Source: Anodontia alba
Lineage: Eukaryota > Mollusca > Bivalvia > Lucinida > Lucinidae
Direction of reading: 5' to 3'
Assembly (NCBI GenBank): GCA_964016985.1
Contig: OZ024823.1
Coordinates: 129,600,112 to 129,664,111, forward strand
DNA: 64,000 bases
Under the pieces are notes generated by a model. It did no database searches, had not been told where the DNA came from, and saw only the letters and a program-made list of their open reading frames with translations. How positions within the stretch are numbered: the stretch's first letter is position 1; each line of letters starts with the position of its first letter. A program made the translations under genes and the position numbers. Shown here in pieces: positions 28,370-39,445 of the stretch.

Positions 28370-29340
28370 TTTAAACTTAGCTGTAAATGACAGAGTGTGA
28401 CCTGACTTTGATGTCTGAAGAATGTCAAACTGAGGGATGGGGTATATGCCATTGAAACATCTTCCCTAAGGTTGATGTGGAGAAAATATGAAAGCTGTAT
28501 CTTGCATGCTGAATCCATTATGTTGGTGTGGACGAAATATGAATGCTATATCTTACATACTTAGCATACTTTTCAAAACTTAAACATAGTTGTAAATGAC
28601 AAAGTATGACCTGACCTAGGCAGAAGGTTAAACTGAGGAAAGGGTGTGTACTATTGAAAGGTCTCACCCTAATATAGGTGTGGGCCAAATATTAAAGCGG
28701 CATCTTGAATACTTCAGCAGTTACGAACTTTTTTCAAAACTTAAGCCAGAACTCAAACATGTGTTTAAATGACAAAGTATGAACTGAACTTGACCTAGGC
28801 AGGTCAAACTGAAGAAAGTGTGTGTGCTATTGAAATGTCTTACCCTAACGTTAGTGTGTGCCAAATATTAAAGCGGTATCTTGAATACTTCAGCAGTTAC
28901 AAACATTTTTCAAAACTTAAACGCAGAACTCGAACATGGGTTCAAATGACAAAGTATGACCTGACCTTGACCTAGGCAGAAGGTCAAACTGAGGAAGGAG
29001 TGTGTGCTATTAAAATGTCTAACTAATAGGCTGGTGTGGGCTAAATATTAAAGCTCTATCTTGAATACTTTAGCAGCCATGTACACTTTTCAAAACTTAA
29101 AAACGCAAAAAACACGGGTGTAAATGACGAAGTAAGAACTGACCTTGACCTGCATAAAGGGTCTGACTTGGTGGTGTATGCTATTGAAAGATCTTACCCT
29201 AAGGTAGGTGTAGGCCAAATATGAAAGCAGTACCTTAACAGTTAAAAAAACTATGCATACCGTTGAAAACTTAAACATTGTACTACTGCGGACGCGGACG
29301 CCAACGACTGGGTGACAACATATGCTCTCCAGGGACTAGT
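28370..29340. repeat. Tandem-core element 2 (about 170-210-bp units)
   Basis: About five units with TGTAAATGACAAAGTATGAC, CTGACCTTGACCTAGGCAGA, GGTCAAACTGAGGAA, GTGTGTGCTATTGAAA, GGTGTGGGCCAAATATTAAA and TCTTGAATACTTCAGCAG. Unit starts are near 28381, 28590, 28763, 28941 and 29111. Ends with GCGGACGCGGACGCCAACGA. Same architecture as tandem-core element 1, but unrelated unit sequence. Confidence 0.85.
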
Positions 29341-29742
29341 GCGGGTTTGTTAAATAGCACCGCAGGCAAGTGGTTCGTGAGCACATTTGAAGTGACGGAT
29401 GGATATTTTTGTTACCAATACTTATATATCTTCCACGAAAGGACAGTCTGGTGCTTTGGACGATTATGAAAGGATTAGAATAAGGTTCGATAATTTATAC
29501 CACCATTTGTCGACACGATCTTACCCCAATCACACCCTCTATTCCGAGCTCTTATAGCGGGGCAGATCTTTACGGATTCAATGCCTGTATCTACCATTTG
29601 TCGACAGAGCCCTAACATCTTTGACTAAGCCCTCCGAACTTGGCAAACATTTATGGATTCGATACTTTACAGTCACGTTTAAGAAAGCAGCGCTTTCTTT
29701 ACTGTGCCTCCTGGCGGTACAGATCTTCGTGGATTCATTACT

Positions 29743-29850
29743 GCCCAGCAGACACACGACGTTTGTAAAACGTCGGATCAACGTCGATGCAACGTCATGA
29801 CGTTGCATCGACGTTGATGCGACGTTGTCTCAACGTTGCGTGCCACAGAG
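29743..29850. repeat. Family E palindrome
   Basis: GCCCAGCAGACACACGACGT to ACGTTGCGTGCCACAG. Centre GATGCAACGTCATGACGTTG CATC is perfect. Confidence 0.9.
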
Positions 29851-30360
29851 GTACAACAATATCATTCTCTTTACTGAGTCCTCCTGGCATTGGAAATCTT
29901 CATGGATTCAATGCTTTCGTTTCTACCATTCGTTAGCATATAATTATTCTAACACTTTTTTACCGAGCCCTCTACATACGATTAACAGGAAATGTCAAGT
30001 TTTTTTTTTTTTTTGTTTTTTTTTTTCAGACATTTGTCGTAAGTAGAGCGTATGTGGTCAGACTTTGATCACTTGCATTTTCATCCTCTAAATTTTACGC
30101 TAACAACATTAAAAGTCAGACCGTTTTCTTCCGTCTTAAAAATGCCTAAAAAGGTATATCAATTTTTGCAAAAGAGTTTTTTTTTCTAGAGGACGCAACA
30201 AACACATGGTTTTGACGTATGACGTCAATGTAAAGAAGCCTTGTTTGAGAGGTTGTAGTATCGATCTGGAAAAAAAACTCGAGACTCAACTGATCTGTCT
30301 TTTTTATCCAACTGTTAGAAATGTGACTGTTAGAAAGTCGCATCACTGACAGGTACTGTA

Positions 30361-30610
30361 TATCGAGGGTTGAGCGCAAGACTAGCGCAAGTCAGATGGT
30401 TGTTTTTCCCCAAACCTAATCTCATCACCATGAAGGCGTTATGAAGATTACAACATTTCTTTCTGTAAACAATGAAAATTTAGGTGCCATTGCTCGTATG
30501 AGCAATGGCACCTAAATTTGCATTGTTTACAAAAGGGTCCAAGTTGCCCCTAAACAAGGGTTTCAAAAATATGTTTGAGTTTCTGCAGTCTTGCGCTCAA
30601 CCCTCGATAT
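30361..30610. repeat. Family H MITE
   Basis: TATCGAGGGTTGAGCGCAAG to CTTGCGCTCAACCCTCGATA. Hairpin AATTTAGGTGCCATTGCTCG / GAGCAATGGCACCTAAATT. Nearly identical to 33667-33915 and 57866-58114, so young or recently active. Confidence 0.95.
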
Positions 30611-30789
30611 AATATTTCACTGACTGACACTGTATATAATATGCGTAGGATGGAATAGTACGGTTGTACCTGCGTGTGTTATGCAATGCCTGGATCTTTC
30701 TTATAGTAAGATATACTAGTGGTCTAGTGCAGATGTGGGCGGATATAGATTGTTGATCGATACATACTACGTGCCGCAATGCCTCAGAT

Positions 30790-30990
30790 AATGTACCTTC
30801 GGCCTTGTGCGCCCAGCGAAGATTCAGATCAGCCTGGGCATTCGCGTAGTCTGATCAGAATCTTCACTGGGCGAATTTCGGATAGCCAACGATGCCAAGT
30901 TTCTTCCTGCTGACAACGAAGACTCTGATCAGACCGCGCGAATGCGCAGTCTGATCTGAGTCTTCGTTGGGCGCACATGCCAGAAGAAAC
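30790..30990. repeat. Family K element
   Basis: GTGCGCCCAGCGAAGATTCA and GAAGACTCTGATCAGACCGC / GCGCAGTCTGATCTGAGTCT TCGTTGGGCGCACATGCC. Confidence 0.8.
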
Positions 30991-31268
30991 ACACGTTCAG
31001 GCTAAATAGTGCTTTCTCATGATTTATAAATACTTAAAGACCTCCCGCATTCGATGCATCGATTCATGCTGCAATATCCGATTTAGGAAAAAAAATTGTC
31101 TAAGTAAAATTCACCACAAAGCAATAGACGCAGACTGTTTCATGACATGCGGAAAACATGTACGTAGTATGATCACCTACCCTGTAATAGGTCCATTTGA
31201 TTGGTACATTTCACTTAGCAACTTTTATTTATTTTTTTTTTTTTGTACACGCCGTAATAACTTTGGTT

Positions 31269-31411
31269 GATTTGGAGTTTACCGGCCCATTCAACACTGT
31301 GAAGATCATGTCGACCATGCTATTCCTGGACAGGTTTAGTCCTCTAAGCATTTGACCAGTACTTGTGCACATTTTTTCGCCAGAAACTGACAACTGTCTT
31401 TCTTGAATTAG
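31269..31411 (-). mobile_element. SINE-1, 3' part, inverted
   Basis: On the plus strand: GGCCCATTCAACACTGTG, GTCGACCATG, TTTAGTCCTCTAAGCATTTG and CGCCAGAAACTGACAACTGT. The tRNA head is absent. Confidence 0.8.
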
Positions 31412-31442
31412 CTGAGCCCAGGTATTGGAGCATAGTTACCTT

Positions 31443-31514
31443 AGCAAACAGTGTAGACCCAGATCAGACACCGCATAACGCGGCGTCTGATCAGGGTCTA
31501 CACTGTTTGCCATT
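31443..31514. repeat. Bare CAAACAGTGTAGACCCAGAT hairpin
   Basis: GCAAACAGTGTAGACCCAGA TCAGAC / GTCTGATCAGGGTCTACACT GTTTGC. It lacks the A or A2 family ends and lies between two inverted SINE-1 copies. Confidence 0.88.
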
Positions 31515-31545
31515 AATTCAGCAGTTTTTTTTATCATCAGGTAGC

Positions 31546-31805
31546 CAGGAGGTCGCGGGTTCAACCCCCGCCGAGGTCGGCAACACTCTTTCATGGAGAT
31601 TGATCATGAAATATTTTCTACGGTCATTCTCTCCCTTCCGCTGATTCAAGAAGGGCAGTTGTCAGTTTCTGGCGAAAGAATGTGCATAATACTGGTTAAC
31701 CACTTAGAGGACTAAGTCTACCCAGTAAACGTGTGGTTAGGTAAACTGACCGCACTCGACATGACCCCATTGGGTTGACTGGGCCGTAAAACCTCAACAC
31801 AAACA
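31546..31805 (+). mobile_element. SINE-1, nearly full length
   Basis: Retains box B GGTTCAACCCCCGCC and the whole body to GGGCCGTAAAACCTCAACAC AAACAAATTA. The box A half of the head is truncated. ATCATCAGGTAG occurs on both sides (near 31537 and 31810), a probable target-site duplication. Confidence 0.9.
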
Positions 31806-31999
31806 AATTATCATCAGGTAGTAAAATGGATTCGTTCAAATGTTAGGACAAGTATGGTGTGGAGTTGGATGTCCCAATATTTAGGGTGCATACGGTAACT
31901 TCACATCTCATAGCAAAAATAAAATGTCTCAGCACACACAAAATCGACTAATCAAACAGGCCTGTTGAGCTTGCTTGGTAAGTTTATTTTTGCAAATAC

Positions 32000-33465
32000 G
32001 AGGGCGTGTCAATAAATAACCAGCCTATCCCGTTTCCGATGGATCGAGACGGTCACGATTTTCATGCTTTGTTTCAATATATGTTTTATACATGGGTACA
32101 AAATTGCACACGTATCGAGTCATTCTTTAATAAGATATTGAATGTCAAACATGACTAGTGATGCAAAGGCATGCTTTTCATCTAAAGTGGAGTACCGTGC
32201 TGTAATTAACTCCGTCAGGCAGTTATAACCACGCCCACGTGAATTTCCTTAGACAAACTTTGTATTGATATACCTGTGCTTACCTGTAAAAAGCACGTGT
32301 TGATTTGTTTGTCTAAAAACATTGACAATTACCTTATTAACTATTTTGAATGGTCAGTTGCGGTTGTCAGTTAAATGGTCAAGTGACTTGACGGAGGAGT
32401 CAATTCGGTTCTTGTATTTAAAAGGTAAAGGAAATACACGGCGAGTTAGCCGATGTTTATGGGTCTTCTGCACCATCTTATGCTCAGGTTAAATTCTGGG
32501 TAAAGGAATTCAAACGCGGTAGAACGTCTTTAGAAGATGAAGCAAGATCTGGACGCCCACTGGATGCCACCGACGAAGAAATGTGTAAGAAAGTTCGGGA
32601 TCTGGTATACTCTGATAGGCGAATTCAGGTGGAAGAAATAGCGCAGGCATTAGGCATTTCACATGGTAGCGTTTCAACAATCTTATATGATCGTTTAGGT
32701 ATGCGCAAGCGAACAGCCCCATGGGTCCCCAAATCCCTTAGCGATGAGCAAATGACAACCAGAACATCAGTATGCAGCGTCTTGTTGAAGCGTTTTAGGT
32801 CAAAAGATGATTTTCTTTTGCGTCTGGTGACTGTAGATGAGACTTGGGTTCATTATTATGAGCCAGAGAAGAAAGCTCAGAGTCGTCAGTGGGTAGGGCC
32901 TGGGTCCCCGAGGCCAAAGAAGTTCAAGACGCAACCATCTGCTGGCAAGGTGATGGCTACAGTATTTTGGGACGCAAAAGGCGTTATTATGTTGGACTTT
33001 TTACCCAAGAGAAGTACAATAACTGGAGTGTACTATGCAAACTTGTTAGACCAGCTGAGAACCGCCATCCGTGAAAAACGCCGAGGTAAACTCTCTAAAG
33101 GTGTTTTGCTGCAACAGGACAACGCGAGAGTCCACACTTGCCAAAGCTGCAATGGATGCTGTAGAGCGAAACGGGTATGAATTAATACCACACCCTGCCT
33201 ATTCGCCTGACCTGGCTCCTAGCGACTAAAATTCCCAAACTTGAAAAAGGATATCCGTGGACTTCATTTCCGGTCTGATGAACAAGTCGTGACGGCAGTT
33301 GAGGAGTGGGTCAATGGAAAGGACCCTGACTTTTTCAGTTCTGGGCTGACGGCACTTGAACACCGTTGGTCTAAGTGCATCACACTAGAGGGCAATTACA
33401 TCGAAAAAGAAGAGGTGGATCTCAACTGCAAATAAGTTAGGCTGGTTACTTATTGACTCACCCTC
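32000..33465 (+). mobile_element. mariner-type DNA transposon, decayed
   Basis: About 1.47 kb. Inverted ends GAGGGCGTGTCAATAAATAA CC and GGTTACTTATTGACTCACCC TC. It encloses one transposase in disrupted frames. Cut-and-paste transposon of the Tc1/mariner superfamily. The flanking TA is clear only on the left (ATAC|GAGGG). Confidence 0.93.
32395..33435 (+). pseudogene. mariner transposase, frameshifted
   Basis: The N-terminal part reads LTEESIRFLYLKG, then, after a frame change, KEIHGELADVYGSSAPSYAQ and a helix-turn-helix region. The longest open stretch (32581-33180) carries TVDETWVHYYEPE with the first catalytic Asp, VFWDAKG, and LLQQDNARVH with the second Asp. A frame change after NARVH is needed to reach HPAYSPDLAPSD with the third Asp (DD34D spacing). 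A stop follows it, and the C-terminal KKDIRGLHFRSDEQVV..GN YIEK lies in yet another frame. Three or more frameshifts make the copy inactive. Confidence 0.93.
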
Positions 33466-33666
33466 TCAGGATTAGTGAAGATGAGTTAGTCAGTCGCATT
33501 GAATCACATAATCATGTTTTGTTGGGGTCCAATGATGATAGGCAGGGTGTGCTATGGGATTAGTGAAGCCCGCTGAGTGGAAGGTAGGGTCAAAGCACAT
33601 GCAGCGCTGCAGATTGTGTGTCACGTGATCCTAAGTATTTTGGCAGACAGGCATGAGCAGACTACA

Positions 33667-33915
33667 TATCGAGGGTTGAGCGCAAGACTATCGTAAGTCA
33701 GGTGATTGTTTTTCCCCAAACCTAATCTCCTCACCATGAAGGCGTTATGAAGATTACAACATTTCTTTCTGTAAACAATGAAAATTTAGGTGCCATTGCT
33801 CGTATGAGCAATGGCACCTAAATTTGCATTGTTTACAAAGGGGTCCAAGTTGCCCCTAAACAAGGGTTTCAAAAATACGTTTGAGTTACCATAGTCTTGC
33901 GCTCAACCCTCGATA
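33667..33915. repeat. Family H MITE
   Basis: TATCGAGGGTTGAGCGCAAG to CTTGCGCTCAACCCTCGATA, same hairpin as 30361-30610. It lies 200 bp downstream of the mariner. Confidence 0.95.
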
Positions 33916-33928
33916 TGTAAATTATAAG

Positions 33929-34097
33929 TAACCCTAAAACGCACCTGCAGTCACGCATAGTTTTCATTATTATTATTATTATTTTTATTGATAACAGAAA
34001 ATAAGTCTTGATGCCAACATTTTCTACGAAAAAAAAAAATTATACAATAAATATAATATCGTCTGCTGCAAATTTTGCTTGGCGCTTTAAGAGTTAA
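33929..34097. repeat. Family C MITE, shortened
   Basis: TAACCCTAAAACGCACCTGC at the left, GTCTGCTGCAAATTTTGCTT GGCGCTTTAAGAGTTAA at the right. One hairpin arm lost; (ATT)n at 33967-33981. Confidence 0.75.
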
Positions 34098-34134
34098 ATA
34101 AGTACAGTTTCCTATGCTGGGGCTCATATCTAGT

Positions 34135-34310
34135 TTAACCTCTATCACTCTCTGGGCTAATTCAGCAGACGACCAATTCAATGCCAGAAAAGAGGATCTG
34201 ACATTGGAGACAATTTGCTTGAAATGCCAAAACCTGTTCTCTGGGGAAAATACTGAAAGAAATTCAATATATCGTCTGCTGAAAACTTTACTTAGGGTGC
34301 TGAGCATTAA
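34135..34310. repeat. Family B MITE, abutting an A2 element
   Basis: TTAACCTCTATCACTCTCTG with CAGCAGACGACC, to CGTCTGCTGAAAACTTTACT TAGGGTGCTGAGCATTAA. Its last TTAA is also the first TTAA of the next element. Confidence 0.83.
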
Positions 34311-34549
34311 CCATTAAAGCGCCAATCACAACAATTGTTGTCTGCTTTGTCTTCTGCCGGTTACTTTAAAAGTCTTTGTTGCAAACAGTGTGGACCCAGA
34401 TTAGACTGCTCCTTTAGGCAGTCTAATCTGGGTCCACACTGTTTGCCAATATGCAAAAGTATGTTTGAAAAGTTTGCAGGTAGATGCAGCAGACGACATA
34501 AACAGACGTCACTTTCAGATGCAGGTTTTCTTGGCGTTTTTTAGGGATA
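34307..34549. repeat. Family A2 MITE
   Basis: TTAACCATTAAAGCGCCAAT to TTGGCGTTTTTTAGGGATAA. Hairpin GCAAACAGTGTGGACCCAGA TTAGACTGCTCC with its complement. Subterminal GTCTGCTTTGTC / GCAGACGACATAAACAGACG. Confidence 0.88.
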
Positions 34550-35075
34550 ACCAGTACATATAATGCATAATTAGTCAGGGCAGCGAAGACCCACATCTGA
34601 TTGCACAGATATCTAGGATGAAACTGGATCTATCTTGGTCAAATCTGACATGTCGTATTTAGCCTAGACAAAAAGTGTAGACCCAGATTTTATTTTTTGT
34701 CTTTGGTTCAACAACAGATGTTGACAGGTTAACTCGATTTATTATGTCGAATGAATTCCTACCACAGCTCATTGGTTCGGTCTATTTCCAATTGAAGACT
34801 ATCTGGATAGTTTGGTTTTTACTATTACTATGTTTTATAGATATTGCTGTATTTAATGCAGCAAACAGTTAAGACCCTTTTCTGCACTATTTGCCAATTA
34901 CCCTTTTTGGGGTCTCCAGGCTAAAATGGGTTAAAAATCCCACTACCATGAAAACATGCCCCTTAGTGTTCCAGCTTGCAAACCTGGCTCCCTGTGGGTA
35001 ATGGTCGAATACGAGTATTGGTAAAAATGAAGGGAAGAAAAGAATAGAAGAAGTAGCCAACTGATGCAAATGCAG
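34550..35075. other. Intergenic stretch, weak A-type hairpin pieces
   Basis: AAAAAGTGTAGACCCAGATT (34670) and GCAAACAGTTAAGACCC (34861) are lone arms. Nothing else supported. Confidence 0.45.
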
Positions 35076-35079
35076 ACAT

Positions 35080-35263
35080 TTAACCCTTCTCTTGCTAATC
35101 ACGTCATGCCTCGTCTTAGCAAACAAAGATCCAGATCAGTTGGCTTCTTCACTGTTTGTCATTAAGTATGTGGATTTCTATCAAAAACTCGGATCAAGTA
35201 ATCTGAATGGCTGGAAATTAGAAGTGGGTGTGGCATCTTAATTTATTCAGCATGAAGGGTTAA
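35080..35263. repeat. Family A MITE
   Basis: TTAACCCTTCTCTTGCTAAT to ATTTATTCAGCATGAAGGGT TAA. CAAAGATCCAGATCAGTTGG keeps one arm only; the right arm is deleted. Confidence 0.85.
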
Positions 35264-35477
35264 GTAGACGGAACAAAATCAATCAGATTCTGGAGAAAAA
35301 ATACTGAGGTCCTCAATTGTGCAATATATAAAGAAAGAAATTTCCATATCTTTCATTTTTTTTTTTTTTTTTTTTGAAGACAGCGCATAAAACTGTTTTT
35401 GTTTTTTTTTTGAGCCAAACATTAGTGAGCCTCACTAGCAAATAGGAAATGGTAATGCCTGCAAGTGGATTTGTTTG

Positions 35478-35627
35478 TGTTGAGGCTTTACAGCCCAGTC
35501 AACCCAATGGAGTCATGTCGAGCAGGATCAGTTTACCTAACCACACGTTTACTGGGTAGGCTTTGTCCTCTAAGTATTGTGCACATTCTTTAGCCAGAAA
35601 TGACAACTGCCCTTCTTGAATCAGCCA
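35478..35627 (-). mobile_element. SINE-1, 3' part
   Basis: Plus strand reads TGTTGAGGCTTTACAGCCCA GTCAACCCAATGG, then CACACGTTTACTGGGTAGGC and CAACTGCCCTTCTTGAATCA. No tRNA head. Confidence 0.9.
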
Positions 35628-35853
35628 GATAGTGGAGTGCACTACCACTGGAAGCTGTAGTGGCATGTAGCCCCGACCCTATCTTCCATGTGCAGACCCA
35701 GAGCTAAGTGTGCTGTTTTGTACTCAGTAATTATATAATACAAATGTGATCTGATGCTCTGTATCACATTGAATAGATGGCCCCAGATCATGAGATGTTT
35801 GTATTGCACATGATCTAGAGATCGATGAAAATCCATAAGATGTGGAACAGGGC

Positions 35854-36075
35854 CCAGTTGTTCAAAACTAACGATGTCCTTAGTTAACTTATCGTTAAAA
35901 CTTTGGTCATTAAATATGGCATATGTGCTAACATTTTTGCTGAAAAAATGTGAAAGCTACTCACATTTTCTCAGCAAAAATACCTGAGAGTTAGATATTG
36001 TACTTACTAGGACAGTTAACATTTTGACCACTAACAGGCTCTTTAAACTAACTCTGCTTTGAACAACTGGGCCCA
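35854..36075. repeat. Family J MITE
   Basis: GGGCCCAGTTGTTCAAAACT to TTTGAACAACTGGGCCC, with GTGAAAGCTACTCACATTTT CTCAGC at the centre. Confidence 0.9.
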
Positions 36076-36110
36076 TGATTGTCAAATCACATTTCTTGAG
36101 CAATTACAGG

Positions 36111-36361
36111 CGCCGTAACCTCAAAAAATGTACCTTTGGACATGAGCGCCCAGCAAAGATGCAGATCAGCCTGTGCATTCCCACACCATGTTCAGAATCT
36201 TCACTGGAGAGGGGGAGGGGGGAACATTTTGGATAGCACAGGATGCAGTTCCTTCATGCAGACAACGAAGACTGATCAGACCGTCTGAATGCGCAGGCTG
36301 CTTCAAGTCTTCGTTGGGTGCAGATGTCAGAAGGTACATTTTTTTTTACGTTGCGGCTCAG
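36111..36361. repeat. Family K element
   Basis: AAAATGTACCTTTGGACATG AGCGCCCAGCAAAGATGCAG to CTTCGTTGGGTGCAGATGTC and TTACGTTGCGGCTC. The G-rich stretch GGGGGAGGGGGG is internal. Confidence 0.75.
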
Positions 36362-36399
36362 ATATTTACTTAATGAATTTTAAGCAACCTTTCTTATCC

Positions 36400-36645
36400 A
36401 AACTGAGCCATGAGCCACCGCAAGACAAAATCTGCAATAAGACCCGAGTGACCAGCAAAGACTCCGGTAGGTCAGTACATCCACCCAGTATGGCAAGGGT
36501 TCTTGTTTATTCCTTTTTAGATAGCCCGGAGACTGTAGAGGGCACATGCGATCAGCAAAGACTGATAAGACTGTGCGGATGTGCAGGCTGATCTGAGTCT
36601 TTGTTGGTCACGTAAGTCTTATTGTTGGTTTTGTCGATTTATGTT
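36400..36645. repeat. Family K element
   Basis: TGAGCCACCGCAAGACAAAA, TGACCAGCAAAGACTCCGG, TACATCCACCCAGTATGG, AGCCCGGAGACTGTAGAGG, GGCTGATCTGAGTCTTTGTT and GTCTTATTGTTGGTTTTGTC. Confidence 0.82.
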
Positions 36646-36649
36646 GAAA

Positions 36650-37335
36650 ATATGAGTAATATAGCTCATTTTAAATTCTATAAATTTGCAGAAGAAAGTA
36701 GTTCCTGCTCATTGGATTCATAGAAAAATGTCATTTTCAAATTGCTCTTGGCCAATCAAAATTTGCTAAATAATTGTATGTCTGTTGAGTTGGACTTATT
36801 AGTGGAATGCACCCATTCAAGTTGGAGAGAGAACAACACAGCTGACCTTCGACCTTCACATATATGCCATAAGCTCTTGGCAGAAACCTGTGAGATCAGG
36901 CTAATTTTTAGGGAAGATTTGACAAAATTCTGTGAGATTTTCATAAAAATCACTTTCAAGCTCACAGAAATAAGTTTAAAGCCTTTTTTTGATCAATTAA
37001 GCATATCAAAACTATAATGTTGTATAATTTATAATTATTCTTCATAAAATATCTTTTTGGAGGATCTGAAAATTCTGTGAGATTTGAAATTTTTATGGGA
37101 AATGAGTTTCAAAATAGATTTTGTCTCAGTGTGATGAATGGCATGTATGCCTTTGAAGTGTTCACATCTAATTAATGAATAACCATATCTGTAATACCAG
37201 CTGTATTTCTCAACTCTCTACGAGAGAATAGCTTTGTCGGATCTCTACTCTGGAGAATGTCCAACAGAAAGGACTTAATTCAGGTTGAACTAACTTTTCA
37301 CAAGAATCAACCAACACCTAGAATTTACAAGGAGG
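36650..37335. other. Intergenic stretch, nothing recognised
   Basis: Open frames here are short and lack any family signature. No repeat ends were recognised. Confidence 0.45.
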
Positions 37336-37344
37336 AGGACATAA

Positions 37345-37916
37345 GCAGGAGGCAGCCTGTTCCCTCTGCTGACGGGTGGCCTCGCCAAGACTGACGACCA
37401 GATCGACGCCTGCTTGCCGACACCGGAGAAAAAGATGTCACCACCACCAACGCAGACTCTTCCAGACACTCCAAGACAACACATCACACATGATCACACA
37501 CAGAAGACAGTACAGAAGTCACCACCTGTTCCAGCCAGAAATAAAAAACATACTCTCTATGACTTCTCATACCCCATACATGAGAAGTATGACCTCCAGG
37601 AAGTCTACAACGTCCACATGATGAACTCTGACGTGGTGATTGTCAAGGCCAAGTTGAGACGATAAACATAGATCTTCCAGCCTTCTTCATGTACAAGCTC
37701 CAGGCTACTGACAAAAAATGGGTCATAATTAAAGGTCCTACCAGCAAGTTCTACGTAAACCACATTTACAAGCACATCGAGAAGAAGCTGGCAATGAGCA
37801 AACAGCAAGAGAACATCATATCATGGTACAACTACCTAGAACAAGCCTGTGCGGACCCTGGAGGACACACGATTCTACCGGCTGGCAACCAAGGACTAGA
37901 ACTACTCGTCCGCTAG
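37345..37916 (+). pseudogene. Unrecognised reading frame with one frameshift
   Basis: I do not recognise this protein. Two frames, read one after the other with a single 1-nt shift near 37660, give about 185 codons. Part one contains TPEKKMSPPPTQTLPDTPRQ and a Tyr/His-rich stretch including YDFSYPIHEKYDLQEVYNVH. Part two contains LPAFFMYKLQATDKKWVIIK and ends PAGNQGLELLVR before TAG. Base composition (GC-richer, Pro and Lys codons) differs from the surrounding AT-rich DNA, and no splice sites bound it, so a remnant of a mobile element or retrocopied gene is more likely than a host exon. Confidence 0.5.
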
Positions 37917-37929
37917 AAAAGACATCCTT

Positions 37930-38510
37930 CAACACTGACCTACTTAGGGTAAGGACCTACTTAGGATAAGGACACCCTCTTGGCTCCTTGGTGAGGATCG
38001 ACACCCACCTGCATCCTTTCCGGCGTCTGACCGACATGTGGCTAGCAAGAGTAACTTACTCATGACTGGAGCTGAGTACCTAATGCATAATGCAGTCTGA
38101 ATTGACAAGCACTAGGTACGAGATTAAAAGCTCAAACTTTTAGGCCAACTGTCTAAATTCTGCAACTTACAGGCTGGACTACTATTCACGCACGAGGTCT
38201 GGACATGCCTGCACTGTGTCTGGACATGCACACAGTCTGTATCTGGGCGAGGTGACCTAGTTATGAATTATAATTAGGCTCCGTTTCAAGCCAACCCAGT
38301 AGTCCAGTAAAACTAATCCAGATTTATCTGGAACTGCCACTGTGTGACTCAGATGCCTGGCAGCATTAAAAATCTGAACAGTCAGTCAATCAAGTTGGAG
38401 ATAAATGCCATAGAAGCAGATGGTGTAATAATAGTAAAGTTGTTTTCATATTGTTATAGGGGCTAGAAATGTATCCAAAGGAAACAGATGCACCCGTCTG
38501 AACTTGAATG
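37930..38510. other. Sequence following the unrecognised frame
   Basis: Also relatively GC-rich to about 38250 (direct repeat CCTACTTAGGGTAAGGAC / CCTACTTAGGATAAGGAC at 37940-37972). It may belong to the same decayed element. Confidence 0.4.
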
Positions 38511-38519
38511 CAAATTGCT

Positions 38520-39240
38520 AATGCCTGAAAAATTTAAATGCAAATTGCCAACGCCATCTCAAGTGCGGATGGACAGGGGTAACAATATATACCCTTTCCA
38601 CCATTCTTCGAATGGCTGGGGCATAAACAAGACCTGTCGCCAGACAGGATAGCTCGCCTGATATTGCACATTTTGTTCCTGGAAAATTTTAAGTAGGTGA
38701 CCTTGACTTTGACATGACCTGTGTGTGTGTGTGTGGTGGGGGGAGTGGGGGGGCAGTATCTGTCTTTATACCAAATAGGAACTAAATCCATCATGTAGTT
38801 TAGAAGTAATGAGATCCTAAAAAACTTTGGCGTAAAATTTTAACATCAAAATTCTAAGTCTGTGACCTTGACCTTGACATGATCTAGGGTGGTGGGGATT
38901 GGTACTGCGTAATAATTTGGACCAATATGTATCATCATACAAAAGATGAATCAGATGTGTGATAAGGTTAGGATTTAATGAAGTCTTAAAAACTTTAACG
39001 AAAACTTTAACATTTAAATTCTAAGTCTGTGACCTTGACCTTGACATGACCTAGAGTGGTGGGTATGGTATTGCGCAAAATTTTGGACTAATATATATCA
39101 TCATACCAAAGATGAATCAAATCGGTGATACGGTTAGGAAATAATGAGGTCTTAAAAACTTTAACGAAAACTTTAACATTTAACGCCAACGCCAGGGGTA
39201 GTACAATAGCTCTTTCTGAACGTTGTTCAGGCGAGCTAAA
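38520..39240 (+). mobile_element. Tandem-core element 3 (about 165-bp units), Helitron-like 3' end
   Basis: Three units beginning GTGACCTTGACCTTGACATG near 38700, 38862 and 39028, each with ATACCAAA..GATGAATCA and TAATGAGGTCTTAAAAACTT. The end is AACGCCAACGCCAGG, then the hairpin CTGAACGTTGTTCAG and GCGAGCTAA. Helitrons terminate in a hairpin shortly before CTRR, which matches. Non-autonomous; no helicase is seen. Confidence 0.7.
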
Positions 39241-39256
39241 AAAGCAAATAATCTCT

Positions 39257-39330
39257 TTTCCCAGTCAGGGATTGAACCTGAGCCACCTGGGTGGTGGACC
39301 AACACTCTACTTTATTGCTGCAGAAGCCTG
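39257..39330 (-). repeat. tRNA-like sequence (possible SINE head)
   Basis: The minus strand reads AGAGTGTTGGTCCACCACCC, then box B GGTTCAATCCCTGACTGGGA. D-arm and acceptor pairing are poor, so this is a tRNA-derived relic, not a working tRNA. Confidence 0.55.
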
Positions 39331-39420
39331 CAAGGCAGTACAAGTATATTATATACATATGTCTAGTGATAATATATTAATCTTCTAGTTAGTTCACAAC
39401 AGCTGGAATAGGGGAAATGT

Positions 39421-39445
39421 AAAAAAAAAAAAAAAAAAAAAAAAA
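39421..39445. repeat. Poly-A tract
   Basis: About 25 A, without recognisable element on either side. Confidence 0.9.
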
